19,549 bases of DNA from Candidatus Kapaibacterium sp. (GTDB lineage: Bacteria; Bacteroidota; Ignavibacteria; Palsa-1295), in the NCBI GenBank assembly GCA_025450975.1, contig JANWLI010000132.1:1-19549 (forward strand). Reading direction: 5' to 3'. The notes under the pieces were generated by a model, which saw only the letters and a list, made by a program, of their open reading frames with translations, was not told the origin of the DNA and made no database searches. Positions 5,395 to 12,645 of the stretch are shown piece by piece (position 1 is the stretch's first letter; each line of letters begins with the position of its first letter). Made by a program: the position numbers and the translations under genes.

Positions 5395-7211
5395 ATCTAT
5401 TTGCAGACGTCATAGTAGTTGGCGGCGGGCATGCCGGAATCGAGGCTGCCGCAGCCATCCACCGCATGGGACTCACCGTGCGGCTTTTGACGTTGAAGGC
5501 AGATAAGGTTGGCGAGCTATCCTGCAACCCTGCGATCGGCGGAACAGCAAAAGGTCAGGTCGTCAAGGAGATCGATGCACTAGGCGGTCTGATGGGTGAA
5601 ATTACCGATGAGTGCACGTTGCACTTTCGGATGCTCAACAAGTCCAAAGGCCCGGCGATATGGTCGCCCCGGGCTCAGGTATCGAGAAGCCAGTATCCGA
5701 TGATCGCCCAGCGAAAGCTTCGGGAGCTGGATCCGGAAATGATCGTCGAAGCCAACGTCCGGAAGCTCTGGATCGAAAACGGCAAGATAAAGGGTGTAAA
5801 TTTAGAAAACGGCGAAAAACTGCAGGCAAAAGCCGTTATCATTTGTGCCGGCACCTTTCTGAATGCCGTCATGCATACTGGCGTCTCGCAGACGATCGGC
5901 GGCCGCTTCGGCGAAGAACCGACCTTCCTGGCAACTGAGCCTGAAGGAGTCCTGCAGCTCAAGACCTTCCGCCTCAAGACCGGAACACCTCCAAGAGTAT
6001 CCTGGAAAAGCATCGACAAAGATGCCCTCGAACCGCAACCCGGAGACGAGACCATCACTCCATTCTCCAGCCGAACAGGTGTAAAAGTTGAGAACAAGAT
6101 CCATTGCCTGATAACCTATACGAACCAGGCAACCCATGACGAGCTGGCAAAAGGCTTTGTCGACTCACCGATGTTTACCGGACGGATCCAGGGTAAGGGC
6201 CCGAGGTATTGTCCCTCGATCGAGGACAAGGTAACCCGATTCTCGGAAAAGCCACAGCATCATATATTCCTCGAGCCGGAGGAAGATGGTGGAGACACGG
6301 TATATGTTAATGGCTTCTCCACACGCCTGCCGGCCGACGTCCAGCTCATGGCGCTCCGGACCATCAAAGGCCTGGAGAATGTCGAGATGCTGCGTCCCGG
6401 GTATGCCGTCGAGTACGACTACTTCCCGGCCTACCAGCTCCACCATACCCTCGAAAGCAAGTTCGTCGAAGGCCTCTATTTTGCCGGTCAGGTAAATGGT
6501 ACCTCCGGCTACGAAGAGGCCGGAGCCCAAGGTATAGTCGCCGGAATCAACGCTGCGGCGAAAATTAAGGGTGTAAATTCTTTCCATCTTGGGAGAGAGG
6601 AAGCGTATATCGGAGTCCTGATCGACGATCTTATTAATAAGATACAGGAAGAGCCATACCGGCTATTTACCTCCAGCGCCGAGTACCGGCTAATGCTCCG
6701 CCAGGATAATGCCGACCTGAGGCTATCGGAAAAGGCTCAGGAATATGGTCTGATAAGTCAGACCCAATATGAGAAGTTTAGAGCTAAGAAAGATCTGATC
6801 GAATCTGCAGTTACCTTTTTAGAGAAGGAAAGGATCGGAGCTGGAGATGCTCGGAGGTCGGTAAAAGACTACCTGATATCAAGCCGTCTATCCTTTGAAG
6901 CTATTGCAAGCGAACTCGATATTCCGGAAAAGCTCACGATATTCATTTCAGATCCCGAACTCCTTGCCTGCCTCGATGCTGAGATCAAGTATAGCGGATA
7001 TATCCGTCAGCACCTGAACCAGATCGAACGGGTACGTCAGAACGAGGGACGGAATATCCCGGGTAATTTTGTCTACGATAAGCTTATCGCTTTAAGTACG
7101 GAAGCACGGGAAGTTCTGCAGAAGGTACGGCCGGCGACGGTCGGGCAGGCCTCACGGCTTCAGGGAGTAGCTCCAACTGATATTTCTATTCTACTTGGAG
7201 CACTTAACTAG
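5388..7211 (+). CDS. mnmG: tRNA uridine-5-carboxymethylaminomethyl modification enzyme MnmG (GidA), FAD-dependent
   Basis: A 607-residue FAD/NADH-dependent partner of MnmE in U34 modification. Visible are the Rossmann motif VGGGHAG (11-17), SCNPAIGGTAKGQVVKEIDA (45-64), SKGPAIWSPRAQ (86-97), KTGTPPR (197-203), the active-site segment GPRYCPSIEDK (271-281, Cys275), AGQVNGTSGYEEAGAQG (366-382), SSAEYRLMLRQDNADLRL (429-446) and the C-terminal RPATVGQASRLQG. The start is GTG: an in-frame TAA at 5373 precedes it, no other start codon lies between, and the next ATG (5467) would remove the Rossmann motif. That GTG sits inside a parS-like palindrome. Arginine is written CGG in about half of the cases, in contrast to mnmE. 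A second parS-like site follows the stop by 2 nt. Confidence 0.98.
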   Translation: MENLFADVIVVGGGHAGIEAAAAIHRMGLTVRLLTLKADKVGELSCNPAIGGTAKGQVVKEIDALGGLMGEITDECTLHFRMLNKSKGPAIWSPRAQVSRSQYPMIAQRKLRELDPEMIVEANVRKLWIENGKIKGVNLENGEKLQAKAVIICAGTFLNAVMHTGVSQTIGGRFGEEPTFLATEPEGVLQLKTFRLKTGTPPRVSWKSIDKDALEPQPGDETITPFSSRTGVKVENKIHCLITYTNQATHDELAKGFVDSPMFTGRIQGKGPRYCPSIEDKVTRFSEKPQHHIFLEPEEDGGDTVYVNGFSTRLPADVQLMALRTIKGLENVEMLRPGYAVEYDYFPAYQLHHTLESKFVEGLYFAGQVNGTSGYEEAGAQGIVAGINAAAKIKGVNSFHLGREEAYIGVLIDDLINKIQEEPYRLFTSSAEYRLMLRQDNADLRLSEKAQEYGLISQTQYEKFRAKKDLIESAVTFLEKERIGAGDARRSVKDYLISSRLSFEAIASELDIPEKLTIFISDPELLACLDAEIKYSGYIRQHLNQIERVRQNEGRNIPGNFVYDKLIALSTEAREVLQKVRPATVGQASRLQGVAPTDISILLGALN

Positions 7212-7213
7212 AG

Positions 7214-7227
7214 GTTCCACGTGGAAC
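7214..7227. promoter_or_regulatory. parS-like ParB binding site after mnmG
   Basis: GTTCCACGTGGAAC is a perfect 14-bp palindrome; the 16-mer 7213-7228 (GGTTCCACGTGGAACA) looks, read on the other strand, like the parS sequence I recall from Pseudomonas. It lies between the mnmG stop (7209-7211) and murQ, in the usual intergenic setting, and shares the core TTCCACGTGGAA with 5382-5393. Confidence 0.8.
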
Positions 7228-7277
7228 AAGCGTGTAAATTATAATTATACGTACAAATTTTATAATAAATAGCAATT
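7228..7277. other. AT-rich mnmG/murQ spacer
   Basis: About 50 nt of strongly AT-rich DNA directly after the parS-like site. It contains the 10-bp palindrome AATTATAATT (near 7237-7247) and TATAAT at 7261-7266. TATAAT lies too near the murQ start for an ordinary leader and has no partner element upstream. It may simply be a spacer; I assign no function. Confidence 0.4.
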
Positions 7278-8192
7278 TTGAGTCAAATTCTGTTTGATGA
7301 GATCAAGAATTTGTCGACGGAGCAGCGTAATCCCCTGTCGATGAATCTTGACGAGCTTGATAGCCGCCAGATCCTCGAGTTGATCAACTCAGAGGACGCA
7401 AAGGTCGCGGCTGCAGTACGGGCCGAGATCCCGGCGATCGAGCGCGTAGTGCTACAACTCAAAGATATTTTGCAATCGGGCGGAAGGTTGTTCTATGTTG
7501 GCGCCGGCACCAGCGGCCGCATGGGAGTTATCGATGCTGCCGAATGTCCTCCGACATTTGGGTCGGACCCGAACCAGATCCAGGGAATTATGGCTGGCGG
7601 ACACCATGCAGTCTTTAAATCCCAGGAAGGCGCTGAAGATAAAGAAGATAAGGGCGCCGAGGAAATGACCGAACTTGGAATTGACAGCAACGACATGGTT
7701 ATCGGCATTGCGGCCAGCAAGAGGACTCCATTTGTAATCGGAGCGTTGAAGAAAGCGCATGAACTTGGCGCCGCAACGGTCCTTCTCACCACGAATCCCA
7801 GAATTTCGATCGAGACAAGTTATTTGTTTGAAGCGATCTGTCCGGAAGTTGGCCCGGAAGTCCTTATGGGCTCAACCCGCATGAAATCAGGGTTGGCGCA
7901 GAAGATGGTCCTGACAATGATCACGACGACGACGATGGTACTCCTGGGCAAAGTCTATGAAAATATGATGATCGACCTGGAGCTCACCAACAAAAAGCTC
8001 ACCGAGCGGGCGAAACGGATCATTATGATGGCGACGGACTGTGACTATGAAACTGCGGCCGATCTGCTGGAAAAAAGTGAGGGGCATGTTAAAACCGCTA
8101 TCCTAATGAAAAACCGTAACTTAGGGATAGAAGAGGCCCGGAATCTCCTTGAAAAGGCCCAAGGATTCGTAAAAAAAGCACTCTTTTTATAA
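7278..8192 (+). CDS. murQ: N-acetylmuramic acid 6-phosphate etherase MurQ
   Basis: A 304-residue cytoplasmic enzyme that cleaves the lactyl ether of MurNAc-6-phosphate to GlcNAc-6-phosphate and D-lactate during peptidoglycan recycling. The SIS fold shows GRLFYVGAGTSGRMGVIDAAE (69-89) with the probable catalytic Glu89 in DAAECPPTFG, a second catalytic Glu120 in EGAEDKE, GIAASKRTPFVIGAL (143-157) and GSTRMKSGLAQK (198-209). A C-terminal UBA-like helical part (about 240-304) is as in the family. The start is TTG: a stop precedes it in frame (7266) and the next ATG (7341) would remove STEQRNP, which belongs to the family's N-terminus. It lies 66 nt after mnmG and about 190 nt before mraZ, and no other recycling gene is visible. 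Confidence 0.95.
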   Translation: MSQILFDEIKNLSTEQRNPLSMNLDELDSRQILELINSEDAKVAAAVRAEIPAIERVVLQLKDILQSGGRLFYVGAGTSGRMGVIDAAECPPTFGSDPNQIQGIMAGGHHAVFKSQEGAEDKEDKGAEEMTELGIDSNDMVIGIAASKRTPFVIGALKKAHELGAATVLLTTNPRISIETSYLFEAICPEVGPEVLMGSTRMKSGLAQKMVLTMITTTTMVLLGKVYENMMIDLELTNKKLTERAKRIIMMATDCDYETAADLLEKSEGHVKTAILMKNRNLGIEEARNLLEKAQGFVKKALFL

Positions 8193-8211
8193 AAAAATCT
8201 TCACTTTGCTA

Positions 8212-8241
8212 TTGTTTTTCCCAAAAAGAGTATTATATTTG
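8212..8241 (+). promoter_or_regulatory. Bacteroidota-type promoter of the dcw cluster
   Basis: TTG at 8212-8214, 19 nt, then TATATTTG at 8234-8241, an exact match to the Bacteroidota -7 element TAnnTTTG. Transcription should start near 8248, giving mraZ a leader of about 130 nt, with the direct repeats that look like an MraZ operator beginning at the start site. This is the best promoter in the window. Confidence 0.65.
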
Positions 8242-8246
8242 TATTC

Positions 8247-8284
8247 AAGTGGTGGAAAGTGGGGATATCTGTTGAAAATTGATG
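8247..8284 (+). promoter_or_regulatory. Probable MraZ operator (10-bp spaced direct repeats)
   Basis: AAGTGG occurs at 8247-8252 and again at 8257-8262. In the TGGGN frame used for MraZ boxes the units are TGGTG (8250), TGGGG (8260), TGTTG (8270) and TGATG (8280), each separated by 5 nt. MraZ is known to bind such GTGG-type direct repeats ahead of its own operon and to repress it. Two units are good and two are degenerate. The position next to the predicted transcription start fits repression. Confidence 0.65.
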
Positions 8285-8379
8285 GCGGCCTGGGGTGAGG
8301 GGGCAAACATGCTTCAGGCGCTTTTATTGAGAGATATTCCCCTTCCACGCTTTTTATTCCAGCCCCAACTTCGAAGCGA

Positions 8380-8832
8380 ATGTCAACTTTCAAAGGCAGC
8401 GATATTTATGCAGTCGACGCAAAAGGTCGCGTCAGCATCCCTGCAAAAATGCGTCGCCATCTGAATCCGGAAGCCCGGCAAACATTCGTCGTTTCGCGTG
8501 GCCTTGAAAAATGCTTATATGCCTATCCGCTCGACGAGTGGAATAAGCTCGAGATCAGCATCAGGTCGCTCCATCAATCGAACGATCGCGACCGGTTCTT
8601 TCTCCGAATGCTGATGCAGTGGAGCGAAGAGATTACCATGGATGCCCAATCACGATTACTCATTCCCCACGCGCTTCTCGATTTTGCAGAAATTAAAAAT
8701 GAAGTGTATATCGTCGGAGTCCTGGACCATATCGAACTATGGAACACCCAGAACTTCAAACGATATATGGAGTCGATGAAAAAGAGTTATGAGTCTGTAG
8801 CAGAGGAAGTACTCGGCGTTCAGGCGAAGTAA
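8380..8832 (+). CDS. mraZ: Transcriptional regulator MraZ
   Basis: A 150-residue DNA-binding protein, the usual first gene of the dcw cluster, made of two SpoVT/AbrB-like swapped-hairpin halves. The first has DAKGRVSIPAKMR (13-25). The second has DAQSRLLIPHALL (88-100), where the usual Gly of the DxxGR motif is Ser. The end of the second half (YIVGVLDHIELWN) is typical. MraZ forms a ring-shaped oligomer that binds repeats in its own promoter. The direct repeats at 8247-8284 are its likely target. There is no Shine-Dalgarno sequence before the ATG. rsmH follows after 16 nt. Confidence 0.96.
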   Translation: MSTFKGSDIYAVDAKGRVSIPAKMRRHLNPEARQTFVVSRGLEKCLYAYPLDEWNKLEISIRSLHQSNDRDRFFLRMLMQWSEEITMDAQSRLLIPHALLDFAEIKNEVYIVGVLDHIELWNTQNFKRYMESMKKSYESVAEEVLGVQAK

Positions 8833-8848
8833 GCCAAGTTCATTGACA

Positions 8849-9787
8849 ATGGGAAGCGATTATCACGAACCGGTACTGCTTCGTGAAGCGATCGAAGCTC
8901 TGGCAATTGATCCGACCGGCATCTACGTTGACGCAACCCTCGGTGGCGGCGGCTATACCGAAGCAATTGCTTCGAGACTTTCGACCGGCAAGATATACGC
9001 CTTCGATACAGATCCCTATGCGCTCGACTATGCCGCTAAACGGCTATCGGAGCTGCGCGATCGAGTGGTCATTATCAACGACAACTTCCGCGAGCTGCGC
9101 GAAGCGCTTGGCAAACACGGCATCGAGATGATAGACGGCATCGTCTATGATCTTGGCGTCTCAAGCCATCAACTCGATACGGCGAGCATTGGACTTAGCT
9201 ATCGGATCGATGCTCCGCTCGATATGCGGCTCGATCCACGGCTCAAGAGCAATGCGCGGGACCTGGTCAACAATGCATCGGTAGCAGAGTTGGCAACGAT
9301 CTTCCGGAAGTATGGCGAAGAGCCGTTTGCAGGAAGGATCGCAAGACGAATTGTTGAAGCGAGAGCAGGCAACCCTCTTGAGACCACTCATGAGCTAGCG
9401 GCGATCGTATCGACCGGTATCAGGGAAGATAAAAAGAATTCGGTGCTTTCGCGGATCTTTCAGGCGCTGCGCATTGCAGTCAATGAAGAACTCGAAAGTC
9501 TTGAACTTTCACTACAGCAAGCAATTGATTTAACCAAAGGCGGCGGCCATATCGTCGTCATCAGTTACCATTCGCTTGAAGACCGGATAGTGAAAGAGCT
9601 GTTCCGGAGAGAGTCGGCTCCGTTAGCAGAGGAAGGATCGTTGAAGTCTCTACGATCATCAATCGATTTTGATCTGGCGCGTCTCGTTCTTCAAACGAAG
9701 CGACCGGTCGTTCCGGATCAGGAAGAACAATCACGCAACCCCCGTTCGCGAAGCGCGAAGATGCGGGTTGCACAAAAGCGTACATGA
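8849..9787 (+). CDS. rsmH: 16S rRNA (cytosine1402-N4)-methyltransferase RsmH
   Basis: A 312-residue SAM-dependent methyltransferase (formerly MraW) that methylates N4 of C1402 in 16S rRNA. Motifs: YHEPVLLREA at the N-terminus, the SAM loop DATLGGGGYTEAI (28-40), DLGVSSHQLD (101-110), DMRLD (125-129), SRIFQALRIAVNEEL (201-215), ISYHSLEDR (238-246) and RNPRSRSAKMR (296-306). I prefer ATG 8849 over TTG 8843, which would add only two residues. Its TGA overlaps the ATG of the next gene by 4 nt (ATGA), so the two are probably translationally coupled. Confidence 0.97.
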   Translation: MGSDYHEPVLLREAIEALAIDPTGIYVDATLGGGGYTEAIASRLSTGKIYAFDTDPYALDYAAKRLSELRDRVVIINDNFRELREALGKHGIEMIDGIVYDLGVSSHQLDTASIGLSYRIDAPLDMRLDPRLKSNARDLVNNASVAELATIFRKYGEEPFAGRIARRIVEARAGNPLETTHELAAIVSTGIREDKKNSVLSRIFQALRIAVNEELESLELSLQQAIDLTKGGGHIVVISYHSLEDRIVKELFRRESAPLAEEGSLKSLRSSIDFDLARLVLQTKRPVVPDQEEQSRNPRSRSAKMRVAQKRT

Positions 9788-10212
9788 CTAATCTTGTCTA
9801 TACTCCCCGGGCTCGTGGAATCGCCTCTAATGAGCCGATCGGCTCTCAACGTCCCTATGACGATTTCCCCGAACTCCCCGCGGATGAACCCAAAATTAGT
9901 ATAAAGAAGAAAAAACCACAAGGTGAGACGGTTGAGAAGGTCATCAAACGCATTCCGACCTTCTACGTCATCATTTTTTTTACGGTGATCACATCCTGTG
10001 CAGTCCTGATCGTCTGGAATACATTGCAGGTGAATCAGCTGACATATCGTAAGTCCGCACTTGAATCAAAAATTGAACTTCAAGAACAGCGGATCATAAA
10101 GCTAAAGGCTCACGAGATGCGTCTGGCAGCGCCTGACCGCATTCGTGAATTGGCTTTGACGAAACTGAAAATGACAGAATCGACAAGCGAGGATGAGATA
10201 ATCGTTCAGTAA
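9784..10212 (+). CDS. ftsL: FtsL-like cell division protein
   Basis: A 142-residue bitopic membrane protein. It has a cytoplasmic N-terminal part of about 58 residues with a KKKK patch, one transmembrane helix (about 59-80), then a short coiled coil (about 84-113) and the ending PDRIRELALTKLKM. The ending resembles the C-terminus of FtsL/DivIC-type proteins, whose sequences are poorly conserved. Position supports the call: it follows rsmH with a 4-nt overlap and precedes ftsI, the standard place for ftsL. In the family FtsL joins FtsB and FtsQ in a periplasmic complex that activates FtsWI. The symbol rests on topology and context more than on sequence. Confidence 0.85.
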   Translation: MTNLVYTPRARGIASNEPIGSQRPYDDFPELPADEPKISIKKKKPQGETVEKVIKRIPTFYVIIFFTVITSCAVLIVWNTLQVNQLTYRKSALESKIELQEQRIIKLKAHEMRLAAPDRIRELALTKLKMTESTSEDEIIVQ

Positions 10213-10233
10213 TATAGGAAGCATCGTGCCCCC

Positions 10234-12561
10234 GTGCGTTCAGCAGGCTCAACATCTGGCTATGAATCCCGCAGTGGTGCTCACGTACCGCAGGTCCTCG
10301 CTCGCACTCATGATGAATCCGGTCCGAAGTATAACGGTAAGATCTCCGCACCGCCGTTCTCCGAACACCAGGAAAGCAAGTGGCATCAGCGCCTCATCGA
10401 TCGCTTCTTTGCGCCTTCGGAGCCCCGTGATCCAATGCGCACGAATGGTCGGCTCTACATTATACTAGCCTTCTTCCTCATAGGGTTTGCAACGATCGTC
10501 GGCAAGCTCTTCAAAGTGCAGGTCGTTGACCATGATGAACTGGCCGAACAAGCTGCAAACCAGTATCGCACACAGATCGTCCTTCCGGCGCGTCGTGGAG
10601 TTGTTCGCGATCGCAATGGTATCATCCTTGCCTCAAATGCATTCGTCGTCAAGTTCGCTGTTGACCCGAAGGAAATTAAGGACAAAGAGAAGCTGGCTGC
10701 AAAATTTTCATCTGTATTTGATAAGCCAAAGGAGCATTATCTAAAGCTTTTCTCTGATCCACAGCGTCGATATATAGTCGTTGAGCGCGACGTTCCACAG
10801 GAAATAGCGGCATCCTTCGATGGTATCAAGGAACGTGGGCTCCTCCGAGAAGTCGACCAGCGACGTCATTATGCTTTTGCTGAGCGGGCATCCCATATCG
10901 TAGGATTCTCAAGTAAAGACGGCCGAGGACTTGCCGGCATCGAAATGTTCGCCGATAAGCTTCTTCGTGGAAACGACGGATACGCCATCATGCAGCGCGA
11001 CGGTCGCGGCGGGCTTCGTCCGGATGTTGACTACGACGAGCAGTCTGCACTCAATGGCGACGATATCAACCTGACAATCGACGAACGTATCCAGCTTCGG
11101 ACTGAAGCTGCACTGCGCCGAGGCGTTGAGCGTGCCAACGCTATGGCAGGCATCGCAATCGTCATGGATCCACGCACGGGCGAAATCCTGGCGATGGCAA
11201 ACATGCCGGATTTTGATCCCAACGACTTCTTCTCAGCATCGAATGACATGCTGCGCAATCGTGCGATCACCGATGCGTTCGAGCCAGGATCAACTATTAA
11301 AGTTTTGACCGCTGCCATAGCACTGGAAGAGAAAGCATTTAAGACAACAGATAAGATCAACGCGGAAAATGGCACCTGGACGATCGAAGGCGGCGCTAAA
11401 ATAAAAGATAGTCACCCCTATGGCGCATTGACCTTCCGTGCAGCACTCGAGAAATCGAGCAACGTCTGCTTTGCTAAAATATCGGACAAAATTGAGCGGA
11501 GAAAGTTCTACAAGTACATGCGGGATTTCGGATTTGGCGTCCTCTCCGGGATTGATCTGCCAGGTGAGGTCAAGGGCAATTTCCGTAAACCCGACCGTTG
11601 GAGCGTCAACTCTAAGCGATATGTATCCTTCGGATATGAAATGACTGCAACGCCGATCCAGCTAGCTGGCGCCTACGCAGCAATCGCCAATGACGGCGTA
11701 ATGATGAAGCCGTACCTGGTTTCCAAGCGGACAACTCCGAGTGGCGATGTTACCGATATTCAGCCGCAAGAGCTTCGCCGAATTGTAAGCCCGGAAGTAG
11801 CACAAACGATTCGAAGCATTATGCAAGGCGTGGTCGACTCCGGTACCGGAACAACCACCAAGATCAAAGGTGTCGCGATCGCCGGGAAGACTGGTACGGC
11901 ACAGCAGCTTGTCAACGGGCGCTATTCAAAGCAACATTATACATCGAGCTTTATAGGTTTCTTCCCTGCCGATAAGCCGGAGTATGAGATTCTGGTAATC
12001 CTCCGTTCGCCGCGAAACGGTTACTATGGTGGTGCTGTCAGCGCTCCGATATTTCGGGAGATCGCAACTGGCATTCTCGATATGAATGGTAAGCTTCCGG
12101 TGGAAGCGAGAACCAGTACGCCATTTCTCACTACGGCTGCACCGGTTGATGGTGGCGCCGCACCAGAGATCGAGGAGCCAATTATAACTGAGAAAAGTGA
12201 TGAGCGCGAGCTGCCTAATGTCCGTGGCATGAGCGCCGACCTTGCACGGTCTATCCTGGCAAGCCAGGGATATAGTGTAACCCAAAGTGTACCTGCCGGC
12301 ATCGTCGAGCAGGTTGAATTAGTCAAAGATGGATCCGTCAAACTGATCGTCCGGGCACAAGAGTCTCAGGAGCTGAAACGAACCCTCTCCGAGGTTCCAA
12401 ACTTCATCGGTATGCCGATGGCCCGTGCGATCAAATTCTCTGCATCGACCGGAATAGGCATCCGCCTCTCCGGCAGTGGTTCAGTCGTCAGACAAGAACC
12501 TGAACCCGGTGCTGCACTTACAACGGAGAAAGCCATCGTCACGCTTTTCGGTGAAGAATAG
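10234..12561 (+). CDS. ftsI: Penicillin-binding protein FtsI (PBP2/3 transpeptidase) with two PASTA domains
   Basis: A 775-residue class B PBP, the septal peptidoglycan transpeptidase. Order: cytoplasmic N-terminus (1-72), membrane anchor (about 73-94), dimerisation domain (RRGVVRDRNGIILA, 120-133), transpeptidase domain and C-terminal PASTA repeats. The active-site motifs are S353-T-I-K356, S408-S-N410 and K552-T-G554. PASTA units lie at about 659-708 (LPNVRGMSADLARSIL) and 718-773 (VPNFIGMPMARAIKF). The start is uncertain: GTG 10234 has AGGA 13-16 nt upstream and lies 21 nt after ftsL, giving a 67-residue hydrophilic leader; ATG 10435 would start just before the anchor. The small ftsL gap favours the longer form. 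It should form the FtsWI synthase with FtsW further along the cluster. Confidence 0.95.
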   Translation: MRSAGSTSGYESRSGAHVPQVLARTHDESGPKYNGKISAPPFSEHQESKWHQRLIDRFFAPSEPRDPMRTNGRLYIILAFFLIGFATIVGKLFKVQVVDHDELAEQAANQYRTQIVLPARRGVVRDRNGIILASNAFVVKFAVDPKEIKDKEKLAAKFSSVFDKPKEHYLKLFSDPQRRYIVVERDVPQEIAASFDGIKERGLLREVDQRRHYAFAERASHIVGFSSKDGRGLAGIEMFADKLLRGNDGYAIMQRDGRGGLRPDVDYDEQSALNGDDINLTIDERIQLRTEAALRRGVERANAMAGIAIVMDPRTGEILAMANMPDFDPNDFFSASNDMLRNRAITDAFEPGSTIKVLTAAIALEEKAFKTTDKINAENGTWTIEGGAKIKDSHPYGALTFRAALEKSSNVCFAKISDKIERRKFYKYMRDFGFGVLSGIDLPGEVKGNFRKPDRWSVNSKRYVSFGYEMTATPIQLAGAYAAIANDGVMMKPYLVSKRTTPSGDVTDIQPQELRRIVSPEVAQTIRSIMQGVVDSGTGTTTKIKGVAIAGKTGTAQQLVNGRYSKQHYTSSFIGFFPADKPEYEILVILRSPRNGYYGGAVSAPIFREIATGILDMNGKLPVEARTSTPFLTTAAPVDGGAAPEIEEPIITEKSDERELPNVRGMSADLARSILASQGYSVTQSVPAGIVEQVELVKDGSVKLIVRAQESQELKRTLSEVPNFIGMPMARAIKFSASTGIGIRLSGSGSVVRQEPEPGAALTTEKAIVTLFGEE

Positions 12562-12577
12562 CATTGCTATGATCGCA

Positions 12578-12622
12578 CCGAAAGTACGAACCCCAAGGGC
12601 GTAAGCTCTGGGAAGGTTTCGG
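12578..12622 (+). repeat. Two-tier hairpin between ftsI and murE
   Basis: CCGAAA (12578-12583) pairs with TTTCGG (12617-12622). Inside is a second stem: CCCAAGGGC, tetraloop GTAA (12601-12604), GCTCTGGG, with a G-T pair and a small mismatch. The inner stem and its GTAA loop look like a decayed copy of the element at 3513-3532 (CCCCCGGC-GTAA-GCCGGGGG). There is no T-run after it, so it is not a standard terminator. It occupies most of the only sizeable gap (84 nt) between ftsI and the right edge. Confidence 0.6.
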
Positions 12623-12645
12623 AAAAGAGCATCGTTCTTTGACAA

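Noticed and set aside
5320..5400. Replication origin at the mnmE/mnmG junction
   Set aside because: The parS-like site and two imperfect DnaA-box words are suggestive, but there is no cluster of boxes or unwinding region and most of the stretch is coding; the origin may be near, not here.
5791..6580. Recurring GGTGTAAAT words inside mnmG (5792, 6570) like those before mnmE
   Set aside because: They encode ordinary KGVN segments in frame; three or four hits of a short AT-rich word are not enough to claim a relation.
8181..8230. Terminator after murQ
   Set aside because: TTTTTATAAAAA (8184-8195) and the pair CTCTTTTT/AAAAAGAG (8181-8188, 8223-8230) are A/T-only or weak stems without a G+C stem plus T-run; they may be chance in AT-rich DNA.
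8843..8848. TTG start two codons before the rsmH ATG
   Set aside because: It adds Met-Thr only; the ATG at 8849 is the stronger start codon and no ribosome binding site favours the TTG.
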